Positions 9,066 through 19,077 of a DNA stretch of 24,323 nucleotides are shown piece by piece (the stretch's first letter is position 1; the number at the start of each line of letters is the position of its first letter). The DNA lies in assembly GCA_000969725.1 (NCBI GenBank), contig JXSR01S008969.1. One strand, 5' to 3'. The position numbers and the translations under genes are program-made. The notes under the pieces are model-generated. The model was not told the DNA's origin. It did no database searches and worked only from the letters and a program-made list of their open reading frames with translations. This stretch comes from Ophiothrix spiculata. Taxonomy: Eukaryota; Echinodermata; Ophiuroidea; Amphilepidida; Ophiotrichidae.

Positions 9066-10014
9066 CAAATAGGTATATTTTATGCAAATTTTAGTTCCAT
9101 TGTAAACTGCTTATCAGCAATTTTATTCGAATTCAATATGATCATGATTCAACATGTTCAGTGCTATCATGCAAAAGGAGAATATTGCTGACCGTGAGCT
9201 ACGAACCCGCCCAAAACTCCGTTCCATTTATTATATCATCCCGTGTAGATTTAAAGGGAAAAGAGGGAACATACACCTGACCAAATGCTAGTCAGCCCTA
9301 TTGGGTCTGTGGTACACACTGAAAGATTTGATACTTCTTGTATGATTTTAGTATTGACGAAAAGCGCGACATTAGAAATTCATAATATCAATGGAAGGAC
9401 CATATTTTAGGTTGGAAATTTTAACATGTTAAGTGAGTGGAGATCTAGTGTGAACTGACAACTTCACTCAACTACAAACTGCAAAAAATATCTTGCTGCC
9501 TCCGACGGCTAACCTAGTTACAAAATTCCACTTCAAATAAAGTACGGTAACTAGTTCTATAGGGTTGTAGTTCGGAGAACACATGCGTAACTCTTAGATT
9601 ACTCTTATACTTTAAGTTATTAAATTCATGTGCTACTGAGATGGATGAGGTCAAGAAGTAGTTTGCGCATCTCTTACTGAAGGCATAAGAGGAATATCTT
9701 ATTGAAGGCATTTGGCTTTGGCCATACTGTTTTACTCGTCTGCAGTTTCGTTTGTAAACTTGATAAACTTATGAACACAATATTTGATTCAGCTTTGAAA
9801 ACCATTGACTAGGGATGTATCAAAGTCATCCATTGCTCTTTGTTTTGACAACAAATACGCTGATTAAATAATCTTCAAATGCACCGCGCATAGTTTCCTG
9901 TGGCCAAGCAATGGATAAAATTTCCAGTTGCCCTCACGAAAAATTCAAATGTTGTCCATCTTAATTTTTTTTTTTTAAACATATGTGTTTAACATAGACA
10001 TTCAACTTATTTAC
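9066..10014. other. Unassigned sequence
   Basis: No supported coding region or element. A short ACTGAAGGCATAAGAGG / ATTGAAGGCATTTGGC near-repeat lies at about 9676-9716. A T run lies at 9965-9976. Confidence 0.35.
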
Positions 10015-10125
10015 ATTCTTTTGAAGTCCCTACACGGAGTAATATACACATCCTCAGGCTTGGAATCTTTTGAAATAGCGACACAAATAAATACTCGAGA
10101 TGTACATATTTTATACACCTGCAAG
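10015..10125. repeat. Left edge of unit B (copy of 2039-2150)
   Basis: Direct, diverged copy of 2039-2150. It marks the left end of the second duplication unit. Offset to unit A is about 7.98 kb here and about 7.7 kb at 11.2 kb, so order and orientation are preserved with indels. Confidence 0.5.
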
Positions 10126-10267
10126 CTGGTTAGCAAAATAATTGTTGTACAGATACGTAGATATGTGGAATTTTGATTTAGGGCACATCATTAGTGTATT
10201 TTCTAAATATATAGACCCGGCCTTCTTTGCTGACCTGAGGCTTACTAATATTTGTGCGACTACTTTT

Positions 10268-10495
10268 AAAGGAGCTTGTCCGATTTTTCAAAAACTAGTT
10301 TTCAATGTCATATAAATGATGGCCACTAAAGAGGTCTAAGTTTAAAATTTCAGTTGAATCGCTCAAACCGATTTGATTTATGTGCAATTTTGTATTTCAG
10401 ATCCGCCTATACGTTACAGTTCAAAACTAATTATGGTTACCATAATAGCGAACCATTTTGAAGACCAGATTAAAGCAATCGGACCAGGCTCCTTT
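10268..10495. mobile_element. Miniature inverted-repeat element, 228 bp
   Basis: Left end AAAGGAGCTTGTCCGAT; right end on the other strand AAAGGAGCCTGGTCCGAT. The interior is non-coding. Flanks are CTTTT and GAATT, with no convincing target duplication, so the superfamily is not assigned. Confidence 0.5.
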
Positions 10496-10760
10496 GAATT
10501 GCTACGCATCTTTCCAGATAGCAATTGGGTCAGAAGCTAGCTCACGATTTAATATCAAAATGTTTTTGCGCATAATTTTCTTTTTGACATTTTTTGTTAA
10601 AATCATACAAGTTATCCATCTTTTGTCATCAGCCAGTTTCTTACGTTAATGTAATTTTTCGATTATTTCGCCAAATTCGTCGAAGTTTTGAGATTTGTTT
10701 ACCATTTTGAAAGGCCACCCTTTTTGACCAATTTTGTCATCGAAAGACTCCTATTCTTAG

Positions 10761-10985
10761 GTGCTTGGTGGCACTCGTACATCACTATCATATGTGAGTG
10801 CCCCCCCCCCCGGGGGCAGCTACCTTTCTATTACTAAGTACTTCTTGTTTGACAAACAATCACAAGAGCTTCTGTTCGAGAAGAGCCTGAATTTTGGCGA
10901 CTCTAACGATGAATTTCTAGAAAACAAGGAAAAAAATCCAAGGCAAGATATTTTTGAAAAACTGTTAAATTCTAGCATCTTTTAG
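10761..10985 (+). CDS. Short hydrophilic ORF, doubtful
   Basis: A 74-codon frame starts in sequence containing an 11-12-base C run (about 10801-10812) and ends in TAG at 10983. Its second half (KYFLFDKQSQELLFEKSLNF, then GDSNDEFLENKEK) has a mixed, soluble composition that looks more coding than most frames here. A possible acceptor GGGGGCAG lies just before CTACC at 10820. No family recognised and no second copy in the window. Confidence 0.2.
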   Translation: MLGGTRTSLSYVSAPPPGGSYLSITKYFLFDKQSQELLFEKSLNFGDSNDEFLENKEKNPRQDIFEKLLNSSIF

Positions 10986-10989
10986 ACAT

Positions 10990-11900
10990 GTTAGAGGGAG
11001 GATATCCAAATTGATCTGGAATAGCGAAGTCATATAAAAAGTGACAAATTTGTATCATCTTGTAATTAATATAAGCAATTATTGCATACCAAAGACTAAC
11101 GGTGTCAGCAGTTGTTGATTTCTGCATAGAATGTGGTATATTGGTCACTTGCTGGTGGTCACTCTGCTTCATGCTGGTCCACATGATTGGCGAGCTGTAG
11201 GACATACAAAACCAAATGACTTTGCTATTTTGTATCACATGCGTTCTTCAAATTTATTAAATGTAATCATTAACAAGCTAAATGTTTTGAATACTACTGT
11301 ACGTTAAGTGTGTATGATACTGCGAGGAAAACAAAAACGTGATTGAACTCATTTGTGAATTTTTTAATTAATGTGAACATTACGAGGTAAACGCTATGTT
11401 AAACCAGATATCATGAACGGCATATCATTTAATATACCGTATGCAAACTAGAAATAGATCACGGTGGATTATTAATATTATCTCCTCTCTCTTATAAGGT
11501 CTTTTGTAGGTGCTGATTCGGGAAGAATACAAATTAGAAAATGCAAGACATGAACGAAGCAGTGCTGGAACGATGTAAAGTTGGTTGCCCTGGGCTAATG
11601 TTTTAGGAAATATGATTTGATTGATAACGACAGAGCAAATAACAGTCGTTCTTCATTTCGCTCGCTTGATTTGTCCATTTTCTGCGAGATTTTTCAATAC
11701 TGATAATAATGTAGATATAGAACTTGAGTTTTCTATCAAAATTTGTGACAACATCAATGCGATAGCTGCTACATCCAATATCTTGTCGAAGTGAATTACG
11801 TCCAAACGGATTCCATGTTCTATTTTATGAGGGTTTTATACTTTCAAAAATGCTACTTCTAATGCTACCATTTCAAACTTTGCTACTAAAAACCACCGGA
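10990..11900 (-). pseudogene. Unit B: diverged copy of the unit A 3' exons
   Basis: Direct copy of 3310-4210. The candidate last exon (about 11194-11100, acceptor CTACAG) is nearly identical to its A counterpart. It lacks a short GAGGACACC-type repeat present in A, and its donor-side sequence is changed. The penultimate exon is recognisable (11401-11440 matches 3745-3775) but its donor side is altered. An extra ~65-bp stretch at 11640-11705 is absent from A. Copy order suggests it continues in unit C, 10 kb downstream. Confidence 0.55.
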
Positions 11901-11960
11901 ATTGTGGGTTTTTTTACACAGTGTTTATATCATTATTGTAAATTTGCCAAGGGATTATAG

Positions 11961-12300
11961 TGTTGTGGCGCCAATTACCTGTTTGACTGAGCGGTACCAT
12001 TTTGTCCCGGTCTACCCTACACAAGGTAATTGCCAGCTTCACGCTTTAACGCATTCGTGACTTCGCTGTATATAAGCAATGCCAGCGCCCTGTCTCGTTG
12101 TAGAACCACTGAAAGTCTCCTGTCGCGCGTCAAGTAATGTGATACTCTGTCAAAATGGTTTCTCATGTTGTAGTTGAATACAGATTGCTGATTTGTAAGT
12201 CATGTGTAGAGTATGAAATAAATATAAGAAGAAGCATATAATTTGTGTAAGCGTTTCCCTTCATGTATTGTGATAAATTGTCTCGTGATGTTCGTAGCCA
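11961..12300 (+). mobile_element. Possible solo LTR or promoter segment
   Basis: Starts TGTTGTGGCGCCAATTACC, is GC-richer than its surroundings, and has a TATA box (GCTGTATATAAGCA, about 12066-12079). It is followed by GTCTCGTTGTAG-type sequence 25-35 bp on and AATAAA near 12219. TATA then polyadenylation signal within about 250 bp is LTR-like order. I found no clear 3' CA end, target duplication or primer-binding site, and no second copy. A cellular promoter is the alternative. Confidence 0.3.
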
Positions 12301-12360
12301 AACGTAATTTAAATCAGTTTGGTACACATGGGAAATCCACCGTTTTGTTATAACATTTAT

Positions 12361-12567
12361 TTACGGCCCAGCGTCGACAAACTCGCTAAAATTGCGAAAA
12401 CCAATCCGAAGATACTTCGACCAAGCCGAAGACATCAACCAGACTACCGGTGCCTTTCTGCGAGCGAGTTGCCTGCGAGTCCCCTTATACGCTGTGATAA
12501 ATACAATCCAGCGGCATAATAATAGCACGAAACAAAAAGCAGCCATTGCAATCACTGACAAATCCAA
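12361..12567 (-). CDS. 68-codon ORF with a hydrophobic N-terminus, doubtful
   Basis: The product begins with about 20 mostly hydrophobic residues (AMAAFCFVLLLCRWIVF) followed by a basic segment (YKGTRRQLARRK), the arrangement of a signal-anchor protein. The region is GC-richer than its flanks. Two plus-strand frames overlap it, so coding strand is uncertain. No homologous copy in the window and no family recognised. Confidence 0.2.
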   Translation of the reverse strand: MDLSVIAMAAFCFVLLLCRWIVFITAYKGTRRQLARRKAPVVWLMSSAWSKYLRIGFRNFSEFVDAGP

Positions 12568-12589
12568 ACATTTTTTATCCTGAGTTGAA

Positions 12590-13140
12590 CCCGTAATGTT
12601 AACAATCTACCAATATTGAACTTTTTTGTCTGTATATATTCAAGATATTACAAATGGAGTGGAAGGACATGTCTTGCTTTATTTTGATATTTTGTGTGAT
12701 TTCTATATTGATTACATTTAGTATGAGGCAAAAATATATGAAGTATAGTACAATAAAATTGCATTCCTTTTGTAGTCTTATTTGTATGGGGATTTGTGTT
12801 AAATCTAAGAAAAACACACATGGTCATGACATTGTTACCTAAACTTAACTTTTTCCATTTATTATGTGAACAAATATGAATAGAATTGATCAAAGAAAAG
12901 TAGGAGTTGACAAATCCACATGCTATTCACGACAAATAACACATAAGCATAATCTATAAAAGCTAAAGGTGTGTTTACAAAACAAATAGTTGTAGGAAGT
13001 GAACTTCTGTGGTGAAATTCAATAGTAGCTTTATTTTCAATAAATTTTCCGAGGCATTGACTCCCGTAAACATACACCTGTGCAAATTGCTTTTTTGTGT
13101 ATCAAGATATATCGCATTGGCCAACAAATAAACATTAACT
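12590..13140. other. Unassigned AT-rich sequence
   Basis: Several overlapping short frames on both strands, two of them hydrophobic, as expected by chance from T-rich DNA. No repeats or elements recognised. Confidence 0.4.
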
Positions 13141-13161
13141 CTTATCTTCCTAAGGAGGGGG

Positions 13162-13198
13162 ATAGTTACCACCACCACCACCCCACCACCACAACCCC
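13162..13198. repeat. ACC/CCA microsatellite
   Basis: Imperfect CAC/ACC trinucleotide tract directly before the first copy of the tandem duplication. Its equivalent before the second copy would fall in the assembly gap. Confidence 0.85.
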
Positions 13199-13199
13199 A

Positions 13200-13506
13200 A
13201 CGGTTTTTCGCCTATTGCATCAAAGCGCAAAACAAACTCCCATTGAAGTACCTTCTTTTATATCCTTTTTAGTCTTTTTGATGAAAAACCATGATTATTA
13301 CATGTAAATGTGCACTGATGTACTTAAAAAGAAAATCATAAATGATACAAGCAAACTATAGATGTTTTCATGGGTGTCATGGACGTCAGGAATGCAGACT
13401 TTATATCTGCAGGCAAACCACACACCCTGCAAGTTGAAATTGTAACAAGATAATGATGGCATCATCGTGACAAATAGTTGTCAATACGGGTAATTACATC
13501 AGTTAC
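13200..13506. repeat. Tandem copy 1, ending at the assembly gap
   Basis: This matches 13557-13849 at high identity, from CGCCTATTGCATCAAAG to ACGGGTAATTACATCAGTTAC. Differences include an 18-bp extra stretch (ACTTAAAAAGAAAATCAT) near 13321-13340 and a few substitutions. It ends exactly at the N run. Confidence 0.9.
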
Positions 13507-13556
13507 NNNNNNNNNNNNNNNNNNNNNNNNNNNNNNNNNNNNNNNNNNNNNNNNNN
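13507..13556. other. Assembly gap, 50 Ns
   Basis: Fifty ambiguous bases. A round number suggests a placeholder rather than a measured size. The flanking copies are near-identical, which is where short-read assembly fails. Confidence 0.99.
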
Positions 13557-13849
13557 CCGTTTTCGCCTATTGCATCAAAGCTCAAAACAAACTCCCTATA
13601 GGCATTGAAGAACCTTCTTTTACATCCTTTGTGGACTTTTTGATGAAAAACCATGATATTACGTGTAAATGTGCACTGATGTAAATGATACAAGCAAACT
13701 ATAGATGTTTTCATGGGTGTCATAGACGTCAGGAATGCAGACTGTATATCTGTAGGCAAACCACACACCCTGCAAGTTGAAATTGTAACAAGATAATGAT
13801 GGCATCATCCTGACAAATAGTTGTCAATACGGGTAATTACATCAGTTAC
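13557..13849. repeat. Tandem copy 2, after the gap
   Basis: Second copy of 13200-13506. On the plus strand it reads FAYCIKAQNKLPIGIEEPS, then FTSFVDFLMKNH, faintly like the N-x-LP...F...L end of LINE-type ORFs; copy 1 is frame-broken over the same stretch. That resemblance is weak. Confidence 0.85.
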
Positions 13850-14040
13850 AAAGATCATTGGCGCAGCTGTTTCTTCTCTCCAAGTTGTCTCAGAAAAGAT
13901 GACTGAAGGTTGGCTTCAAACAAAATACTGTAGCTGCCGGCCGCTTCGTCATGTTCTGTGTTTATGCTACAAATTGTGCTTGTAGTATGGTTATGATGGT
14001 ACAGATAAAAGAAGGAATGAAGAAAGAGTAACTTTTAATA

Positions 14041-14461
14041 CACTGGTGCCCATATAGTTGGAATACAAATATTTTTACCACTTTTTATGGTCAAATTTGA
14101 TAGGTAATCTAGTTAAGTGTGAAATGGAGCTCCGAATGTGATTATTTTTCTCATGTACTGGCAACAACGCAAATGGGTCAAAAATGTGATTTTGAGGTCA
14201 AATTTGATTGACAACGCCTGGGTTAAGGTCACTTCACTACTCAAGATGAGCTAAGATGAGTGGTCATATGGAATGTTTATCTGTAATAGAGTGATAAGCA
14301 AAATGCGTGGAAGCAAAACATAAATAATTCTTCAACGTCCCTCAATTTGCAAAAAATAGGGTTGTGTCGAACGTGGAATGGTCCCTGGCGCTATGACATC
14401 TTAAAAACCTTTCTTTTTTAAAATTCACAATATTTTTATTCCAACTGTATGGGCAACAGTG
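14041..14461. mobile_element. Mariner-like miniature element, 421 bp
   Basis: The left end CACTGGTGCCCATATAGTTG is matched on the other strand at the right end by CACTGTTGCCCATACAGTTG, and both continue GGAATA. TA lies on each side (14039-14040, 14462-14463), the Tc1/mariner target duplication. No ORF for a transposase inside. Confidence 0.8.
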
Positions 14462-15047
14462 TAGCATAGAGTATTCAAACGCCAGCTTTTTCACTTGCAC
14501 CATTCTGGCATATTCGTCCTGGCTGGAGCAGTGATGAGTTATGTCACTTGCCTCCTCCACGGGTGAGCAGACCAGGTATTATACAGTAACTAAATTCCCT
14601 CCTACCCGATTCATTATCCAATATGATTGTGTGTAAGGTTTTCAAAATAAAGTAAATTGACAACATTCACAAAGCTTACTTTTAATAACGGAGATGTTTT
14701 ACGAAGATGGACCACACAAAAGGTTCAGCATCATCCATCTATATATGCGTATATATAATGACATTTAGGAGCATTGAGGTAATATAAGAAGAAGGTAACA
14801 TCAAGGAGGATGAAAAAACATTTCCATAATTATTTACTCTTCTTACTACTATAACGAGCCCTGAATGGTTTTTTTTTAATTGTTATTTTTGTTCATGACT
14901 GTCTATCTTAGAATAGTGGCCTGAGATTTCAACCTAGCTCACCCAATTTGAAATTCTCATTCCATCTATACATGTTTCCATCATATATTTTGTTTATAAT
15001 TGTCGTGATGCCAGCACGATAGTCATCATCCAAAAAAACAACTCTAC
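14462..15047. other. Unassigned sequence
   Basis: AT-rich, with no supported ORF, element or RNA gene. A TATATATGCGTATATATA palindrome lies near 14740-14757. Confidence 0.4.
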
Positions 15048-15200
15048 CATCTTTTGACCGGAAGAAATTAAGAGAGGTTCTCTAAAAAGGAAATAATTAA
15101 TCATTTTGAAGTCAATAAGACCAAATAAACCATCAATCATTTTACCACTTTTCTAATTTTGATGCCTTGGGGTATTTATTGTGTACAGATGCCATCATAG
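15048..15200. repeat. Block Y2 (inverted copy of 1276-1432)
   Basis: Reverse-complement match to Y1 over its whole length, starting at CATCTTTTGACCGGAAG and ending in the CAGATGCCATCATAG stretch. Confidence 0.65.
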
Positions 15201-15235
15201 AGGCAATCTATATCTAATTATGAATTAATGGGCTT

Positions 15236-15281
15236 GCCCATCCTAAGCCAACAGGAGTTACGCCTCCGCACTCCGAAATAT
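15236..15281 (-). repeat. Block X2 (inverted copy of 275-318)
   Basis: The minus strand encodes SECGGVTPVGLGW in the same frame as X1. Only 35 bp separate it from Y2. A GTTCGATCCCTG just beyond resembles a tRNA B box, but no tRNA fold surrounds it. Confidence 0.5.
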
Positions 15282-15689
15282 AGAAACAGTTCGATCCCTG
15301 ATGTTCTTATACATTGGGTCTCTTTGGTCTTGATCATCAGTTTGAAAAAATTACCCACCCACATGTATAAAATGGATTAACTCGCATTTTTTCAGGTGTA
15401 CGTTCCCCTTTTCCCGTTCATCATTACACGCCTTTGCATGATTCCACTGATTGAAGCATAGCAATATTATTAAATTATATATTTTTATATTATTATAACT
15501 GATAATTATATTCTTCAGTTCTTTTTCAGATTTTTTCAATGTCTTTTCTCAACTGAAAAACGTATATTCGATAAGATTTGACTAGGTACTAAGTTACTAG
15601 AATTCTGTGTAAGTATTAAGACAGCATGCATTGCAACTCTGGTAGATTAAATTTATTCGGCAATGGCTCTGTTGACTATCCAACGTCAT
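15282..15689. other. Unassigned AT-rich sequence
   Basis: Very AT-rich around 15470-15500. No supported feature. Confidence 0.4.
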
Positions 15690-16290
15690 GTGCATTTTAG
15701 ATACAATTGTGTCGCACAAACATCTCTTCATCAAAAGAATGTTTGTTTGCATTTAATAATCTTTGTGTTTGTGTCTTTTTACACCGCTCAAACATAGCAA
15801 CCCGTGGGGTTCTGTCGCAACCAATTCAGGGTGGGCCTCATCCAGCTGCGCATCAGCTGTGTGTCTTCTGAATGTTCTACGTGTTATTCTGGTCATGGAA
15901 GACTTGAGCAAACATATGACAAATTGGTATATCAAAATTTAATAGATCTCTCCAGTAGATTCAATCGCTATTTGATTGAAACTTACATTAAGCTTAGGAA
16001 TCTCTCACAGTTGACTTGTAAATAGGAAGTGACATGATCCCTTGGTGCTGTCATCTCTTTTACAGTCAATGTAGTATTCATTTGTTGCTGTGCAACAATA
16101 AAAGGTGAGACGCGATCATCTAGTGAAGAAACTGTGAGTTGAAATTAGATTCTGTTGGACGACATAATCAAAGCAAGCTCATTTGGCGGTCCGACTCCCC
16201 ACAAAACGATTGCGATTGTATGTATCAGCTACCATGATGTTATATCAAATTTAAACAGTGACAAACAAGTCTCCGTTGGAAGTGCATTTG
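15690..16290. repeat. Block Z2, main part (inverted copy of Z1)
   Basis: Reverse complement of about 7930-8590 with small indels, including the exon candidate and the NHL-like relic. Its continuation is at 18130-18275, beyond the foldback element. Confidence 0.8.
15785..15903 (-). pseudogene. Second copy of the Z exon
   Basis: Minus-strand copy of the candidate exon at 8376-8494. The frame stays open (RRHTADAQLDEAHPELVATE) and the donor GTGTAA is kept, but the acceptor base is changed (CTCAAG for CTCAGG), moving the AG by 1 nt. Open frames in both copies suggest coding origin; the acceptor change suggests this copy may no longer splice correctly. Confidence 0.35.
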
Positions 16291-16536
16291 AATATGCCAG
16301 TTCAAGTAAACCCAGCTCCAATAGCTCCCTTCTGTAAAAATATAAATGCATACCAATCTCTGAAATGCTTTCACATCACTAAAAAGCATTTCCATGTCTA
16401 TATCCCAATTACAGTGTCACATTTGACCTTGTAGTTGACTTTTTCAGACATTGTTAGATACTTTTATAGTATATAGTTGCAGAGAGAAGCTCATTGAGTT
16501 GTGGTTTTCTTGTACTGACTGTTTAAATATAGCAAC

Positions 16537-17927
16537 TATAGGGGAGACTGGGGCTATAATAATTGTGGCCCCCTTTTTTAGTTGTCCTCCTATATCTCAT
16601 TTATACAAAACTGTAAGCAACTAGTTATGTTACAATATTTACCTTATTTAATAGTGTACATTACCCAATAAAAATAATTACATTATCTTGTCTCATTTGC
16701 ATAAAAATTTACATTAATTAACTACTTTGCAGGGGCCACAATAGCCCCGCTATGTGGGGCTATTGTGGCCCCACCTAAATATTCATTTTGAAGCACACAA
16801 ATTCCATCAAAATTGTCCCCTTTTGCCTCTTTTTATTATACATGCTTTAAAACACTATATGAAAGAATCTTTACATCATTCTAACACAATTGGAGGCACC
16901 TAAAGTAAAAAATTCGAGAAAATTACCGCGGATAGCAAAAATCTTACATTTTGAATTGTAACAATTGTAATTGCCGCTGTACTATAAATGGAAGATATTT
17001 CCTGATCTCCTGACATAGTCAGTTGTGGAGTTATCTATAATTGTGCTAAATCAATCCCTCAGTAAAAAACAGATTTTCAGTAATATGGTCAAATGTTACA
17101 CCCAATGAAATAGTAAAGCCATCAACATCGATGCAAAAGGTCTGGAAGACCTGAATGTGTCACACCAAGTCTTCACGGTTTCTTTCATCCCATTTAATTT
17201 CTTTCCACTGCCTAAATAGTTCCTTTATATCTCCTAAGTATGTAGTTTATGTATTTGCTACCACCTAACTTCAAATCAGTATGATAAAACTTTGTAAATG
17301 GACACCAAGTGGATGAGTCTTCAGGATAGGAGATCATTTGGAAGATCGTACTTGTAACTTGTTAATATAGGAGCATAAACAAAATGTAATCTAACAAAAA
17401 TGTTTTAAAATAGCTCACAATAGTCTAATACTACTTCCAAAAGCTTATTACAAACAATATTGAACAGAGTTTATGAACAATACATTATTTCACACCTTTT
17501 CCTGGACGGGGCCACAATAGCCCCAACGGACTCTACTTTTTGATCTCCACTGAAGTAAAAGACCAGAGGAAACTTAAGGGTTCTGCAAGTAATTATGATA
17601 AACATAATAGTTGCTTATTAACCAAATGTTAACACAATCACAAATAAAATGTAAAAAGATGCATCAACTAGATACTAGACTGGCCTTTTCAAAGTGGACT
17701 TGCAACTTTCTGAAGACCAAATTGTAGGTTGCCTTAATCAAACGGCTGCCAAGGCTATATGCTTTAAGCTGTGAGCATCATTCTTGCTGTGTTAGTGGAT
17801 CAAAGATGTACCTATCCTATCACATTCATATCATCTACACATACCTAAAGTTGTTTGAGCTGTGATCAAAAGTTTCTCTGGGGGCCGCAATAGCCCCATA
17901 GCCACAATAGCCCCAGTCTCCCCTATA
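16537..17927. mobile_element. Inner element with TATAGGGGAGACTGGGGC ends
   Basis: The left end TATAGGGGAGACTGGGGCTAT is repeated inverted at the right, where the top strand closes CCCAGTCTCCCCTATA. TA or TATA is the likely target duplication. The 17-bp motif GGGGCTATTGTGGCCCC or its complement occurs about six times, exactly or with small changes: near 16550, 16732, 16756, 17508, 17881 and 17898. No transposase-like ORF is present, so it is a non-autonomous or nested element of unassigned superfamily. Confidence 0.65.
16732..16772. repeat. Perfect 17-bp hairpin
   Basis: GGGGCCACAATAGCCCC at 16732-16748 is followed, after a 7-base spacer GCTATGT, by its exact reverse complement at 16756-16772. 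It may be a head-to-head junction of two element termini. Confidence 0.9.
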
Positions 17928-18129
17928 CTATAACAATTATCTAACAATGTCTAAAAAAGTCAGCCACAAGGTCAAATAATGTGACACTATGATAGGGATA
18001 TAGACATGGACATGCTTTTTAGTGATGTGAAAGCATTTTCAGAGATTTGTATGCATTTATATTTTGTAAGTATATTTTACAGAAGGGAACTATTGGAGTT
18101 GGGGTATTCTTGTACTGCCGTACTCATTT

Positions 18130-18275
18130 ACTAAATATCTTGTCCAAATCTGTTACTGATGATCACATTATATAATGGTAGCATAGTGCTTTGACTTTGA
18201 TGATGGGCACGGTTTCAGAGCCATTTTTCATCCATCCACAATAGACAGGTGTTATGTGTCTTTATATTTAAATAT
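18130..18275. repeat. Block Z2, distal part
   Basis: Reverse-complement match to about 7796-7925 (TTAAATATAAAGAC, CATCATCAAAGTCAAA, then AACA(A/G)ATTTG). It shows that Z2 was contiguous before the foldback insertion. Confidence 0.65.
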
Positions 18276-18515
18276 GTTGATATTTAATCACCACATCTCA
18301 AATCGAGAGTGATATCTCAAGAAACATTTCCTCTTCGGCTTGAAAAAGTTGTCCAAAAATCCGAACATTTTCTTGGACATTTATAAACTTCAAACAAAAG
18401 CATGCCAAGGGAAAGTAATTCAATTTGATTCAGATTCAGATTAAATTTATTTCAATATCATGAACATGAACAAATAACAACAACATAAGTAAAAAAACAC
18501 AATGATATTGGGGAC

Positions 18516-18863
18516 CAGGGCCGTACAAAGGCATGTAAGCCAAGGGGGGCAAACACATTTACCGTCCCGAAATTCATGTTTTGTCCCGATGTATATACCG
18601 CTAATTTGTTTGTAATGCGCGCGTAGCGCGCGAAAATTTTGCTATTTTCAGCCAAAAATCGATATAAACCCTTGATATTTGTGCTAAATTTGGCTTATTT
18701 TGACTTAAAATGATCGGGACAGTAATTTCGGGACAGTAAAAGTAGTAAAATATCGTCCCGATATTTTGATATTTGTCCTGTCAGTGTCCCGCTTTTTCGA
18801 GCCAGGGAGGGCAAGTGCTCCCCCCCCCCCCCCCCCCCCCGCCCCCTGCTTCGTACGGCCCTG
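18516..18863. mobile_element. hAT-type miniature element in the LINE 3' UTR, 348 bp
   Basis: Ends are CAGGGCCGTACAAAGGC and, inverted, CAGGGCCGTACGAAGC. The 8-bp flanks TTGGGGAC (18508-18515) and TTGGGTAC (18864-18871) differ by one base, a hAT target duplication. The interior has a self-complementary GCGCGCGTAGCGCGC near 18617-18632, repeats of TCCCGA/TCGGGAC, and a 21-base C run at 18820-18840. No ORF for transposase. Confidence 0.85.
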
Positions 18864-19077
18864 TTGGGTACATAATCGGAAAGCCAAAGAGTCCTGAATG
18901 CCCCTGTACAATCAGGTTACATAAGACAAAGTCTGCACAAGAAACGTAAATAACACAAGACAATGCCCAAATACAAATAAGATTTGATATAGATGGATAT
19001 TTCAAAAAATGAACTTCTTACAGATATGCCCAAGTATTCAACTAATAATTTGATAAAAAGTTTGATTTCAACGCGTG

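Larger units (their letters stand above)
16291..18110. mobile_element. Large foldback element, about 1.8 kb
   Basis: The left arm 16291-16475 is repeated inverted at 18110-17928. Shared stretches include CTCCAATAG(C/T)TCCCTTCTG, ACATCACTAAAAAGCAT and GACATTGTTAGATA. A partial third copy of the arm's outer end lies at 16481-16525 in the opposite sense. The arms enclose the separate element at 16537-17927. The whole lies inside block Z2 and is missing from Z1, so it arrived after that duplication. Confidence 0.75.

Noticed and set aside
12599-12893. Hydrophobic small ORFs on both strands
   Set aside because: T-rich DNA produces Phe/Ile/Leu-rich frames by chance; the frames overlap antisense and no copy supports coding.
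15289-15300. GTTCGATCCCTG as a tRNA B box
   Set aside because: No A box, acceptor stem or anticodon arm at the proper spacing on either strand.
18820-18840. Poly-C run as a functional G-quadruplex or telomere-like site
   Set aside because: It lies inside a miniature transposon, next to its end, and is better explained as replication slippage in that family.
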